NCBI GenBank assembly: GCA_945896935.1 | Contig: CAMDER010000011.1 | Coordinates: 1-22,721, forward strand | Reading direction: 5' to 3' | DNA: 22,721 nucleotides | DNA from: Bifidobacterium breve | GTDB taxonomy: Bacteria > Actinomycetota > Acidimicrobiia > Acidimicrobiales > Ilumatobacteraceae | Shown here: positions 8,237 to 15,870 of the stretch, one piece after another | Layout of the letters: every line of letters starts with the position of its first letter | How positions within the stretch are numbered: the first letter of the stretch is position 1 | Notes under the pieces: model-generated | Database searches by the model: none | What the model saw: the letters and a program-made list of their open reading frames with translations, nothing else | What the model was told of the DNA's origin: nothing | Position numbers and translations under genes: made by a program

Positions 8237-8254
8237 GTTCATCGTGCGATGAAC
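8237..8254 (+). promoter_or_regulatory. Perfect 18-bp dyad upstream of sdhC, candidate operator or leader hairpin
   Basis: GTTCATCG and CGATGAAC are perfect inverted repeats separated by TG. The dyad lies 30 nt before the sdhC ATG and 8 nt after a TAGCGT hexamer (8223-8228) that could serve as a -10. A T-run (8262-8266) follows 8 nt later. It could bind a dimeric regulator or fold in the RNA. The regulator is unknown. Confidence 0.5.
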
Positions 8255-8284
8255 TGCATCCGTTTTTGAAAGGCGCAGGTCACG

Positions 8285-9058
8285 ATGGCGCAGACAGTGA
8301 TGAAGAGAGGTCCGGTCTCCGGGACCGCAATCGAACGAGCAGCTCGCAAGCGCAAGCCGTTTTTGATTGATCTGTATGGAACAGCCGTTGGCAAAAAGTA
8401 CGTCATGGCAATTACTGGTATTGGTTTGTTGGGATTTGTGCTCTTCCACATGATCGGTAACTTGAAGATGTACATGGGTCAATCGGACCTCAATCACTAC
8501 GCCCACTTCTTAGAAAAGTTGTTGTACCCGATCCTTCCCGAAAAGGCCATGTTGTGGATCCTTCGTGGCGGATTGTTGACCATGGCCGTCTTACACATTC
8601 ACGCGGCGTATTCGTTGACCGTGCTGAACAAGCAGGCCCGTCCCGTGAAGTACCAAAGTGAACGCGATTACCAAGTTGCAAGTTTTGCCAGTCGCACGAT
8701 GCGCTACACGGGCATCATTGTTTTGTTGTTCTTGATTTGGCATTTACTCGACCTCACTTTCGGAGCCGGTGCAGTCAATGAATATGTCGGCACCAAAGAT
8801 TCTGAAGGATTGAAAGATGTGTACGGCGCAGTGGCGTTCAGTTTGAAGCGGGTGCCTGTGGCAATTTTTTACATCTTGGCCAATATTGCCCTCGGTACGC
8901 ACTTGTTCCACGGTGTGTGGAGCCTGTTTCAATCACTTGGTTGGAACAATCCGCGATTCAATAAATGGCGTCGCGCGGTTGCTACCTCATTTGCCACGAT
9001 CATCGTCGTTGGCAATGTTTCGTTCCCCATTGCAGTTCTTGCCGGCGTTGTCGGCTGA
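8285..9058 (+). CDS. sdhC: Succinate dehydrogenase cytochrome b558 subunit
   Basis: Membrane anchor of succinate:quinone oxidoreductase, 257 residues with five predicted helices, matching the single-subunit di-heme b558 family (about 200-260 residues). Candidate heme-ligand histidines sit in or near helices: FHMIGNLKMYMG (around 55), HYAHFLE, LHIHAAYSL, IWHLLDLTFG and THLFHGVWSLF. There is no separate sdhD, consistent with the one-anchor (type B) architecture. The N-terminal 30 residues are basic and cytoplasmic. The start is ATG 8285; only a weak GCAGGT precedes it, and later ATGs would remove the basic N-terminus. It is first gene of the sdhCAB operon, 34 nt before sdhA. Confidence 0.93.
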   Translation: MAQTVMKRGPVSGTAIERAARKRKPFLIDLYGTAVGKKYVMAITGIGLLGFVLFHMIGNLKMYMGQSDLNHYAHFLEKLLYPILPEKAMLWILRGGLLTMAVLHIHAAYSLTVLNKQARPVKYQSERDYQVASFASRTMRYTGIIVLLFLIWHLLDLTFGAGAVNEYVGTKDSEGLKDVYGAVAFSLKRVPVAIFYILANIALGTHLFHGVWSLFQSLGWNNPRFNKWRRAVATSFATIIVVGNVSFPIAVLAGVVG

Positions 9059-9078
9059 CCCATCTATACGGTTTAACT

Positions 9079-9083
9079 AGGAG
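9079..9083 (+). promoter_or_regulatory. Ribosome binding site of sdhA
   Basis: AGGAG 9 nt before ATG 9093, in the 34-nt sdhC-sdhA gap. It confirms the sdhA start and contrasts with the leaderless-looking genes elsewhere in the window. Confidence 0.75.
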
Positions 9084-9092
9084 ATACTGAAA

Positions 9093-11015
9093 ATGACAAT
9101 CACCCTCAATTCCAAAATCCCCGCTGGTTCAATCAATGACAAGTGGAATACCTATAAAGAAGATGCCAAATTGGTGGCGCCTGGTAACAAGCGCAAGTTC
9201 AAGGTCATCGTTGTTGGTTCTGGACTTGCTGGCGCCTCGGCCGCAGCAACCATGGCTGAACTCGGTTACCAAGTAGATGTCTTCACGTTCCACGATTCAC
9301 CGCGTCGCGCGCACTCGATTGCTGCACAAGGTGGAATCAACGCGGCCAAGAACTACCAAGGTGACGGCGACAGCGTTCATCGTTTGTTCTACGACACCAT
9401 CAAGGGCGGAGACTTCCGCTCACGCGAGGCCAACGTGCATCGTTTGGCCGAAGTGTCGGTCAACATCATTGACCAAATGGTCTCGCAGGGCGTTCCATTC
9501 GCTCGTGAATACGGCGGAATGCTTGATAACCGTTCATTCGGTGGAGCGCAAGTCAGTCGTACGTTTTACGCCCGCGGACAGACTGGTCAGCAGTTGTTGC
9601 TTGGCGCATACCAGCAACTCGCTCGCCAAATTGGTCTTGGTAATGTGCGCATGTTCAACCGCACCGAACTGGTTGACGTGGTCACCATCGAAGATCGTTG
9701 CGCCGGCATCGTGACTCGCGACTTGGTGAATGGTGAAGTTGTTTCGCATTCAGCTCACGCAGTCGTGATGGCAACTGGCGGATACGGAAACGTCTTTTAC
9801 TTGTCAACTAATGCAATGGCCTGCAACGTGACTGCAGCATGGCGCGCCCACCGCAACGGTGCCACATTCGCTAACCCGTGCTACACACAGATTCACCCAA
9901 CCTGTATTCCACAGAGCGACCCCACACAGTCGAAGTTGACACTGATGTCGGAGTCGTTGCGTAACGACGGTCGCGTGTGGGTTCCACAGAATCCAGATGA
10001 AACTCGTCCTGCCGCTCAGGTACCTGAAACAGAACGCGATTACATTCTTGAGCGTTTGTATCCGAGTTATGGAAACTTGGCGCCGCGAGATATTTCATCG
10101 CGTGCGGCGAAGCGTTCAGTTGACTCGGGTCGTGGTGTTGGTCCGTTGAAGAACGGCGTGTACCTCGATTTCAGTGATGCCATCAATCGTCTTGGTAAAG
10201 ATGTTGTTGAAGAGCGTTACGGCAACTTGTTCGAAATGTACGAACGCATTGCTGGTGAAAATCCGTACGACATGCCGATGCGTATTTACCCAGCATCGCA
10301 CTACACCATGGGCGGTTTGTGGGTCGACTATGAACTTATGACCAACATCCCTGGTTTGTATGCCGCTGGTGAAGCCAACTTCTCCGATCACGGCGCCAAC
10401 CGTTTGGGTGCTTCGGCGCTCATGCAAGGTTTGGCCGATGGCTACTTCGTGTTGCCGTACACAATTGGCAACTACTTGGCGCCAATGTTGAATAAGCCCA
10501 TTCCGGGTACCGATCATCCGGCATTCAAAGCGGCCGAGTTGGCGGCGCAAGCGCGTTATCAGGGCTACGTCGATATCAAGGGAACTCGTTCGCCCGATTA
10601 CTTCCATCGTGAAGTCGGCCGCATCATTTGGGATTACTGCGGTATGGAGCGCACACAACAAGGGCTTGAAAAGGCGTTGTCAGAACTGCCCGCCTTGTAC
10701 GAAGAATTCCAAAAGGATCTTCGAGTCACTGGTGATACCGAAAGCATGAACCAGACGCTTGAAAAAGCTGGTCGTGTCGATGACTTCTTCCAGTTGGGTA
10801 TGTTGATGTGCCGCGATGCTCTTGAGCGTGAAGAAAGTTGTGGCGGTCACTTCCGTGCCGAGTACCAGACCGACGAAGGCGAAGCCACGCGTGACGACGA
10901 AAAGTTCGCTCACGTTGCCGCCTGGGAATGGACTGGCGACCCGACCAAGTCAATTCGCCATCAAGAAGAACTCAACTTCGAAGCAATTCACCTAGCGACA
11001 CGGAGCTACAAGTGA
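9093..11015 (+). CDS. sdhA: Succinate dehydrogenase flavoprotein subunit
   Basis: Catalytic subunit that oxidises succinate to fumarate using covalent FAD, 640 residues. Seen: Rossmann FAD motif VIVVGSGLAGASAAATMAE (around 39-57); the flavinylation segment RRAHSIAAQGGINAA, whose His is the expected attachment site; FGGAQVSRTFYARGQTGQQL; the catalytic-region ASHYTMGGLW and HGANRLGASALMQGLADGY; and HPTCIP. The spacing and the GASALMQGLADGYFVLPYT block fit the type B (b558-linked, SdhCAB) group rather than the proteobacterial SdhCDAB group. The start is ATG 9093 with AGGAG upstream. Its stop overlaps the sdhB GTG (GTGA), so translation is probably coupled. Confidence 0.96.
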   Translation: MTITLNSKIPAGSINDKWNTYKEDAKLVAPGNKRKFKVIVVGSGLAGASAAATMAELGYQVDVFTFHDSPRRAHSIAAQGGINAAKNYQGDGDSVHRLFYDTIKGGDFRSREANVHRLAEVSVNIIDQMVSQGVPFAREYGGMLDNRSFGGAQVSRTFYARGQTGQQLLLGAYQQLARQIGLGNVRMFNRTELVDVVTIEDRCAGIVTRDLVNGEVVSHSAHAVVMATGGYGNVFYLSTNAMACNVTAAWRAHRNGATFANPCYTQIHPTCIPQSDPTQSKLTLMSESLRNDGRVWVPQNPDETRPAAQVPETERDYILERLYPSYGNLAPRDISSRAAKRSVDSGRGVGPLKNGVYLDFSDAINRLGKDVVEERYGNLFEMYERIAGENPYDMPMRIYPASHYTMGGLWVDYELMTNIPGLYAAGEANFSDHGANRLGASALMQGLADGYFVLPYTIGNYLAPMLNKPIPGTDHPAFKAAELAAQARYQGYVDIKGTRSPDYFHREVGRIIWDYCGMERTQQGLEKALSELPALYEEFQKDLRVTGDTESMNQTLEKAGRVDDFFQLGMLMCRDALEREESCGGHFRAEYQTDEGEATRDDEKFAHVAAWEWTGDPTKSIRHQEELNFEAIHLATRSYK

Positions 11016-11788
11016 GCAACCATCTCAAGAACCTCAAACTCAAAATCTGGCGTCAGTCAGGTCCGACCGACAAGGGTCACTTTGAGGATCACATCATGCC
11101 CGAGATCAGCGACGAAGCGTCGTTCCTCGAAATGCTTGATGTACTCAACGAAGGACTCATCGGCGAGAACAAGTTGCCCGTGGTTTTTGACCACGATTGT
11201 CGTGAAGGAATCTGTGGAACTTGTTCGTTGATGATCAATGGTCAGGCTCATGGACCAGAGCGCAGCACTGCAACCTGTCAGTTGCACATGCGCAAGTTCA
11301 AGAGTGGCGACGAAATTGTGATCGAGCCGTGGCGTGCCTCGGCATTCCCGATCATCAAAGACCTGATGGTTGACCGTTCGGCATTCGACCGCATCATCGA
11401 ATCTGGTGGATTCATTTCGGCAAACACGGGTGGTGCCCCCGACGCCAACCTCATCCCGATTCCGAAGAGTGTTGCTGATGCGGCAATGGACTCGGCGCAA
11501 TGCATTGGTTGTGGTGCGTGTGTTGCAGCGTGTCCCAATGGTGCAGCCAACTTGTTTACTGCTGCCAAGATTGCTCACCTGAACTTGTTGCCGCAGGGTC
11601 AGGCCGAGCGTTTCAAGCGCACCGAGGCCATGGTTGAGACGATGGATGAGTACTTCGGTTCATGCACCAATCATGGAGAATGCGAAGCGGCGTGCCCGAA
11701 AGAAATTTCGATTGACGTCATTGCGTTGATGAACAAGGACTATCGCAAGTCCAAGTTCAAGAACCGTAAAGAAATCTCCCGCAACTAG
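11012..11788 (+). CDS. sdhB: Succinate dehydrogenase iron-sulfur subunit
   Basis: Electron-transfer subunit passing electrons from FAD to the heme/quinone site, 258 residues. Seen: plant-type [2Fe-2S] ligands C63, C68, C71 and C89 (CREGICGTC, then TATC), and two cysteine clusters for the [4Fe-4S] and [3Fe-4S] centres: CIGCGACVAACP (C164, C167, C170, C174) and CTNHGECEAACP (C218, C224, C228). The start is GTG 11012, overlapping the sdhA stop as GTGA, and gives MSNHLKNLKLKIWRQ, the expected N-terminus. An ATG at 10928 in the same frame lies inside sdhA and is rejected. Its TAG interlocks with the TAG of the convergent GH2 gene. Confidence 0.96.
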   Translation: MSNHLKNLKLKIWRQSGPTDKGHFEDHIMPEISDEASFLEMLDVLNEGLIGENKLPVVFDHDCREGICGTCSLMINGQAHGPERSTATCQLHMRKFKSGDEIVIEPWRASAFPIIKDLMVDRSAFDRIIESGGFISANTGGAPDANLIPIPKSVADAAMDSAQCIGCGACVAACPNGAANLFTAAKIAHLNLLPQGQAERFKRTEAMVETMDEYFGSCTNHGECEAACPKEISIDVIALMNKDYRKSKFKNRKEISRN

Positions 11789-13947
11789 TTCGCAACGACG
11801 ACCGTTTGATAGCGGTTTGTCGCAACGACGTCGCCGCTCACAAGTGTGAGGTCGAGTACTACCAGGCCTTCGGCAAATGGCGCGGTGATCATGATGTGTC
11901 CGACCAACGTGCAATCATCGGCGGCGATAGCGCCTTCAAATTTCCAGACCTGTGGGTCGCCAGTTGATTCAACAGTTGCAGTGACTGTCGCATTTTCAAG
12001 TTCGCGATGTAGATCGCTCACGACATGAAGCGCGATTCGCATCTGGTCTCCAGGGCGCATTGATAGTGGTAGACGATCGGCGGTCACGATCACTGGGCGA
12101 CATGCTTCGGCGAGCGCGGTGTAGCCCAACTTCGGCACTCGGTGATGATCAAGCACGCTCCACGAAATCATGGGCATCGCATCGTTCAACGCAAACATGC
12201 AAAATCCACCCGTCGGTCGATACTTCAAACGTCGCAGAGTTTCGATGTGGTATCGAATGACATCGGCTTGGTACACCTGCGTCGCGAAACGCCAGTCATC
12301 AAAATTATCGAACGCGGCGACCGGAACATGATTTTCAAAGTTGCCCCGCTGCATACCAAATTTGTTTTCCAGATTTTCCCAATCAAGATTGGGCCATGCT
12401 GCAGTATCAATGAATTCTGAAGATTCAGGAATTGCTTGTGCGCCAAACTCGCTGACGAATCGCATCAGGCGCGGAATCTTGGCGGCGAAGCCAGGAAGAT
12501 CTCGTTCATCACCGTGATACCAGCCGAAGTACAAATGACTGTCGGTGCCATCAAGAGTGGGCAAGTGGGGCAGTACGCCGCTGTGCGCAATGACTGGTCG
12601 GGTGACATCAGCTTTTTCAAACGAACGTTTGACCCAACGGTCGAGGACGCTTTTGTTCCACGTCGGAAGTTGGTGACCAGCCAAAAATGGAATGGCCATT
12701 TTCTTGATGTCAAAAGACTCGCCCGCAGTGACATTAAATGTGAACGGTTCGTTGTGCGCACACCAGGTCATGATTGATGGATGATGACCAAGAATGTTGA
12801 CTGCCTCTTCGGCTTGACGCACTGCTTCACGCCGTATCTGTCGGGCGTATCCCCATTGCAGCGGAAAGTCCTGCCAAATCAACATGCCAAGTTCGTCGGC
12901 CGCGTCATACAACTCGGTTCGCGAGATATGGCCGTGAACACGCACTAAGTCGAGGCCAGCTTCACGCGCCAGTTCGATATCGCGTCGTAATTCAACTTCG
13001 GTGGCATCACCCAACATGGCGCGAGTCGGCGCAAGATTTGCACCCTTTAAAAAGATCCGTTCGCCATTGATTGAGTACACCCAATCTTGAACCGCAACTT
13101 CACGTAATCCAGTGCGTCGACTAACCGAGTGGCTGATTGTATTGTCGTGCACAACTTCAACTCGGATATTGGTGAGATTTTGTTCGCCCATTGACCACGG
13201 CCACCACAACTTGGGTTCGTCGATATCGATATCCCAGTCGATGCTGTTGATGCCACTAGCGAGAGACTTCTCAATTTCGTCGACAACCTTGTTATTGACA
13301 TAGGTGACGATTCGCACTGGTAACTCGTCATTGCTATCGAGGCGTGCACTCAGACGGACGTTGGCGCGAGCTTCATTGGCATCGCGACACAAAACCCGCA
13401 AGGTATCAATGCGGACGGGTCCCGATCGCTCAATGCGTACCCCGCGCCAAATTCCACCGGGGTTGAAATCGGAGTCGATGCAATCCCAATGCTGAAAGAC
13501 CCCAGTGATATTGCGCTTCGCCTTTTTGTCTCGCTGTGGACTGCATGTCGCACCGATAGCAAGAACGTGCTCGGTATCAAGTGTTGAGAGCGCCGTGATG
13601 TCGTAAGCATGTGGAATGAAGTAACCCTCGGGGTCACCCAAATACGCGCCATCAAGCCACACGTCGCCTTGATAAAAAAGTCCATCGACAACAATGAATC
13701 GCCGTTCACCGGCCCCAGGCATGCCAAGTTCAAAATCTTTGCGGTACAAAAGTGGTCCGTTTTCGCTGGCAAAGAGCGGGTGTGATTGCCAATGGCTTGG
13801 TACGTGAATCGTGGGCCATTCTTCATCGTCGGTATCAAGCCCAACGCTGGTACGGAGGGCATCATCAGTCGCCTTAGTAACGCGCCATTGACCTGAGAGA
13901 TTGAGAGATGTCCACATCTCATTCTCATGTTCGGTCGATGTTGTCAC
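11785..13947 (-). CDS. Glycoside hydrolase family 2 protein, beta-mannosidase-like
   Basis: Predicted cytoplasmic retaining glycosidase, 720 residues, a little shorter than usual beta-mannosidases (about 800-900). Domains in order: a jelly-roll sugar-binding domain (about 12-175, with NPGGIWRGVRIE at its end), an Ig-like domain (about 180-275), a TIM barrel (about 280-600), and a C-terminal beta region. The acid/base is E400 in WCAHNEPF and the nucleophile E500 in RFVSEFGAQ, both as expected for GH2. WQDFPLQWGY in the barrel resembles beta-mannosidases. No signal peptide is seen. The start is GTG 13947 with TACCGT 7 nt upstream; ATG 13917 is an alternative. Beta-galactosidase, glucuronidase or exo-glucosaminidase specificity cannot be excluded. 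No sugar transporter or regulator is adjacent. Confidence 0.85.
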   Translation of the reverse strand: MTTSTEHENEMWTSLNLSGQWRVTKATDDALRTSVGLDTDDEEWPTIHVPSHWQSHPLFASENGPLLYRKDFELGMPGAGERRFIVVDGLFYQGDVWLDGAYLGDPEGYFIPHAYDITALSTLDTEHVLAIGATCSPQRDKKAKRNITGVFQHWDCIDSDFNPGGIWRGVRIERSGPVRIDTLRVLCRDANEARANVRLSARLDSNDELPVRIVTYVNNKVVDEIEKSLASGINSIDWDIDIDEPKLWWPWSMGEQNLTNIRVEVVHDNTISHSVSRRTGLREVAVQDWVYSINGERIFLKGANLAPTRAMLGDATEVELRRDIELAREAGLDLVRVHGHISRTELYDAADELGMLIWQDFPLQWGYARQIRREAVRQAEEAVNILGHHPSIMTWCAHNEPFTFNVTAGESFDIKKMAIPFLAGHQLPTWNKSVLDRWVKRSFEKADVTRPVIAHSGVLPHLPTLDGTDSHLYFGWYHGDERDLPGFAAKIPRLMRFVSEFGAQAIPESSEFIDTAAWPNLDWENLENKFGMQRGNFENHVPVAAFDNFDDWRFATQVYQADVIRYHIETLRRLKYRPTGGFCMFALNDAMPMISWSVLDHHRVPKLGYTALAEACRPVIVTADRLPLSMRPGDQMRIALHVVSDLHRELENATVTATVESTGDPQVWKFEGAIAADDCTLVGHIMITAPFAEGLVVLDLTLVSGDVVATNRYQTVVVAN

Positions 13948-13954
13948 ACCTCAG

Positions 13955-13960
13955 ACGGTA
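13955..13960 (-). promoter_or_regulatory. Putative -10 element of the GH2 gene
   Basis: Minus-strand TACCGT (TANNNT) ends 7 nt before GTG 13947. It supports the GTG start and a leaderless transcript. Confidence 0.4.
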
Positions 13961-14002
13961 GTAGAGAAAGGGCACGACCACTGCGTTTCGGCAATGGCGG
14001 AT

Positions 14003-14008
14003 TACTCT
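14003..14008 (+). promoter_or_regulatory. Putative -10 element of the AAA+ ATPase gene
   Basis: TACTCT (TANNNT) lies 6 nt before ATG 14015, with no Shine-Dalgarno sequence. It favours 14015 over the in-frame ATG at 13994, which is upstream of this hexamer. Confidence 0.4.
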
Positions 14009-14014
14009 CAAGAT

Positions 14015-15433
14015 ATGTCAATTTCTCAGGCACCCTCAGCGGCCAATATTCGTGAACTGAAAGCATCTGGATGGGTGTCGCGTCCCGTCAAAGAAGAGAT
14101 GCGTCGCAATGCAGTTGCGCGCATCATGGCGAAGCAGCCCTTATTTGACGGAGTCCTCGGTTACGAAGACACCGTCATGCCGCAACTTGAGAATGCAATT
14201 CTCGCCGGACATGACGTGATCTTTTTGGGAGAGCGTGGTCAGGCCAAAACCCGCATGATTCGTAGTTTGACTGGCTTGCTTGATGAGTGGTTGCCCATCA
14301 TTGCGGGTAGTGAGATTAATGACGATCCTTACAACCCCGTCTCTAAGCACGCTCGCGATCTGGTTGACCAAAAGGGTGACAAGGCACCAATTACGTGGGT
14401 GCATCGTGATGAGCGCTTCGGCGAAAAGTTGGCGACTCCCGATACGTCAATCGCCGACCTCATTGGCGAAGTCGACCCCATCAAAGTTGCCGAGGGTCGT
14501 TACCTGAGTGACGAACTCACATTGCATTACGGTCTAGTACCGCGCACCAACCGCGGCATCTTCGCCATTAACGAACTTCCCGACTTGTCAGAACGAATTC
14601 AAGTTGGTCTGTTGAACATTCTTGAAGAACGCGATGTGCAAGTGCGTGGTTACAAGATTCGCTTACCGATCGATGTGTTGCTTGTTGCATCAGCCAACCC
14701 CGAGGACTACACCAACCGCGGCCGCATCATTACGCCGTTGAAAGATCGTTTCGGAAGCCAGATTCGCACGCACTATCCGCTTGAGGCCACAACTGAAGTA
14801 CAGATCATTCGCCAAGAAGCTCGTCCGCCAAGTGTGGGCGACATCAAGGTTTCGGTTCCGGCATATCTAGAACTTGTAGTTGCGACCTTTAGTCAGTTGG
14901 CACGTAGTAGTAGCCAAGTCAACCAGCGCAGCGGTGTCAGTGTTCGCTTGAGTGTCAGTAACTATGAAGTGATGGCAGCCAATGCTTTGCGACGTGGTCT
15001 TCGTTTGGGCGAAACTAATGTTGTGCCCCGAGTGTGCGACCTTGATGCCTTTGCCGCATCGACTGGTGGAAAGATTGAAATTGAAGCTCTCGAAGAAGGT
15101 CGCGAGGGGCAAGTGTTGCGCGATCTGATTAAGGCTTCTGTTCTCACCGTCTATCGCCAAGTTGTGAGTCCAGAACTAACGGGAGCTGTGCTCACTGCTT
15201 TTGAAGAAGGCATTGTTGTTCACACTGGTGAAGATGTGCCTTCCGAAGAACAGGCGATGCTCATTGGCAATATTCCGGCGTTGCGCCCGATTGTTGATTC
15301 GCTCATTGACGGCGACGACAGTGCGGCCAGTGTTGCGGCAGCAGTCGAGTTCATTCTTGAAGGAATGCACTTGTCAAAGCGTTTGAACAAAGACACCAGC
15401 GGTCTTGGTGGCGGCACCTACCGCGCCCGTTAA
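14015..15433 (+). CDS. MoxR/ChlI-type AAA+ ATPase
   Basis: Soluble AAA+ ATPase of 472 residues, of the group often annotated as magnesium chelatase subunit I-like. Seen: Walker A GERGQAKT (72-79), Walker B-like GIFAINELPDL (181-191; Asn-Glu in place of Asp-Glu), sensor 1 in LLVASANPEDY with N228, and ITPLKDRFGSQ with the arginine-finger region. The C-terminal half is helical, with a lid and a Gly-rich end (GLGGGTYRAR). Such ATPases usually work with a VWA/MIDAS-domain partner as chaperones or remodelers. No VWA gene is downstream here; the next gene is convergent. No porphyrin-pathway neighbour suggests true magnesium chelation. The start is ATG 14015; 13994 and 13901 are longer in-frame options but extend over the divergent promoter or the GH2 gene. 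Confidence 0.88.
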   Translation: MSISQAPSAANIRELKASGWVSRPVKEEMRRNAVARIMAKQPLFDGVLGYEDTVMPQLENAILAGHDVIFLGERGQAKTRMIRSLTGLLDEWLPIIAGSEINDDPYNPVSKHARDLVDQKGDKAPITWVHRDERFGEKLATPDTSIADLIGEVDPIKVAEGRYLSDELTLHYGLVPRTNRGIFAINELPDLSERIQVGLLNILEERDVQVRGYKIRLPIDVLLVASANPEDYTNRGRIITPLKDRFGSQIRTHYPLEATTEVQIIRQEARPPSVGDIKVSVPAYLELVVATFSQLARSSSQVNQRSGVSVRLSVSNYEVMAANALRRGLRLGETNVVPRVCDLDAFAASTGGKIEIEALEEGREGQVLRDLIKASVLTVYRQVVSPELTGAVLTAFEEGIVVHTGEDVPSEEQAMLIGNIPALRPIVDSLIDGDDSAASVAAAVEFILEGMHLSKRLNKDTSGLGGGTYRAR

Positions 15434-15436
15434 AAA

Positions 15437-15805
15437 CTATTTGTTGAGTTTTGTTTCGATCTCTTTGAGGGCACCGATCACACGGTCGGTCTCGCTGCGG
15501 TGTTCATGAACGAGACGCACTAGCCAGAAGCGCATGAAGCGGGCAATTGAGTAACGAACAAACAGCGCGGCTCCGGCAATCACAAGTGCGAGGCCAATTA
15601 ATGTGCCCGTTGCCAAGAATGCAACTTGGTCACCCAGGTTTGTCGTCCCACTTGCTTGGAAGCCACCGAAGATCGCAAGTCCGACGCCGGCGACAAGGCC
15701 GAGCCCGCCCAAGATCAACAACCAGCGCTCGCGATCGGCGCGAGCGCCGCGTAGCTTCAATTCGCCGATTTCTTCGGTAAAGGTTTGGATTCGATCTTCG
15801 TTCAT
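15437..15805 (-). CDS. Two-TM hypothetical protein at end of importer operon
   Basis: I do not recognise the family. Protein of 122 residues: a charged N-terminal helix (1-27), TM1 (about 28-47, LLILGGLGLVAGVGLAIFGG), a short polar loop, TM2 (about 61-84), then a basic/amphipathic segment (RYSIARFMRFWLVRLVHEHR) and a charged helix ending KEIETKLNK. The helices flanking the membrane hairpin could form coiled coils. The start is ATG 15805; GAACGAAGAT codons follow, and no clear Shine-Dalgarno sequence or -10 precedes it. It lies 65 nt downstream of livF on the same strand, after three tandem 17-bp repeats, so co-transcription with the importer is plausible but unproven. It ends 3 bp from the convergent AAA+ gene. 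Confidence 0.75.
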   Translation of the reverse strand: MNEDRIQTFTEEIGELKLRGARADRERWLLILGGLGLVAGVGLAIFGGFQASGTTNLGDQVAFLATGTLIGLALVIAGAALFVRYSIARFMRFWLVRLVHEHRSETDRVIGALKEIETKLNK

Positions 15806-15819
15806 GGTCGTGTCCGTTT

Positions 15820-15870
15820 CTTGGTTTGTCAGAGAGTTTGGTTTGTCAGAAAGTTTGGTGTGTCAGAGAA
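15820..15870. repeat. Three tandem 17-bp repeats
   Basis: Units 15820-15836, 15837-15853 and 15854-15870 read TTGGTTTGTCAGAGAG with 1-3 differences each. They abut the livF stop codon (15871-15873) exactly and fill most of the gap to the next gene. No open frame or strong hairpin uses them. Confidence 0.85.

Noticed and set aside
10116..10661. 181-codon minus-strand open frame inside sdhA
   Set aside because: Antisense to a strongly conserved part of SdhA; no motif or start signal.
11793..11833. Repeated CGCAACGACG near the GH2 3' end
   Set aside because: It lies in coding sequence for the two similar segments VVATN and VVVAN, so codon reuse explains it.
13350..13928. 192-codon frame on the minus strand within the GH2 gene
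   Set aside because: Same strand but another frame; the GH2 frame has catalytic motifs and this one has none.
14015..15433. True magnesium chelatase subunit ChlI/BchI
   Set aside because: No other chlorophyll or cobalamin chelatase genes are near, and the sequence looks like the broader MoxR/ChlI-like group.
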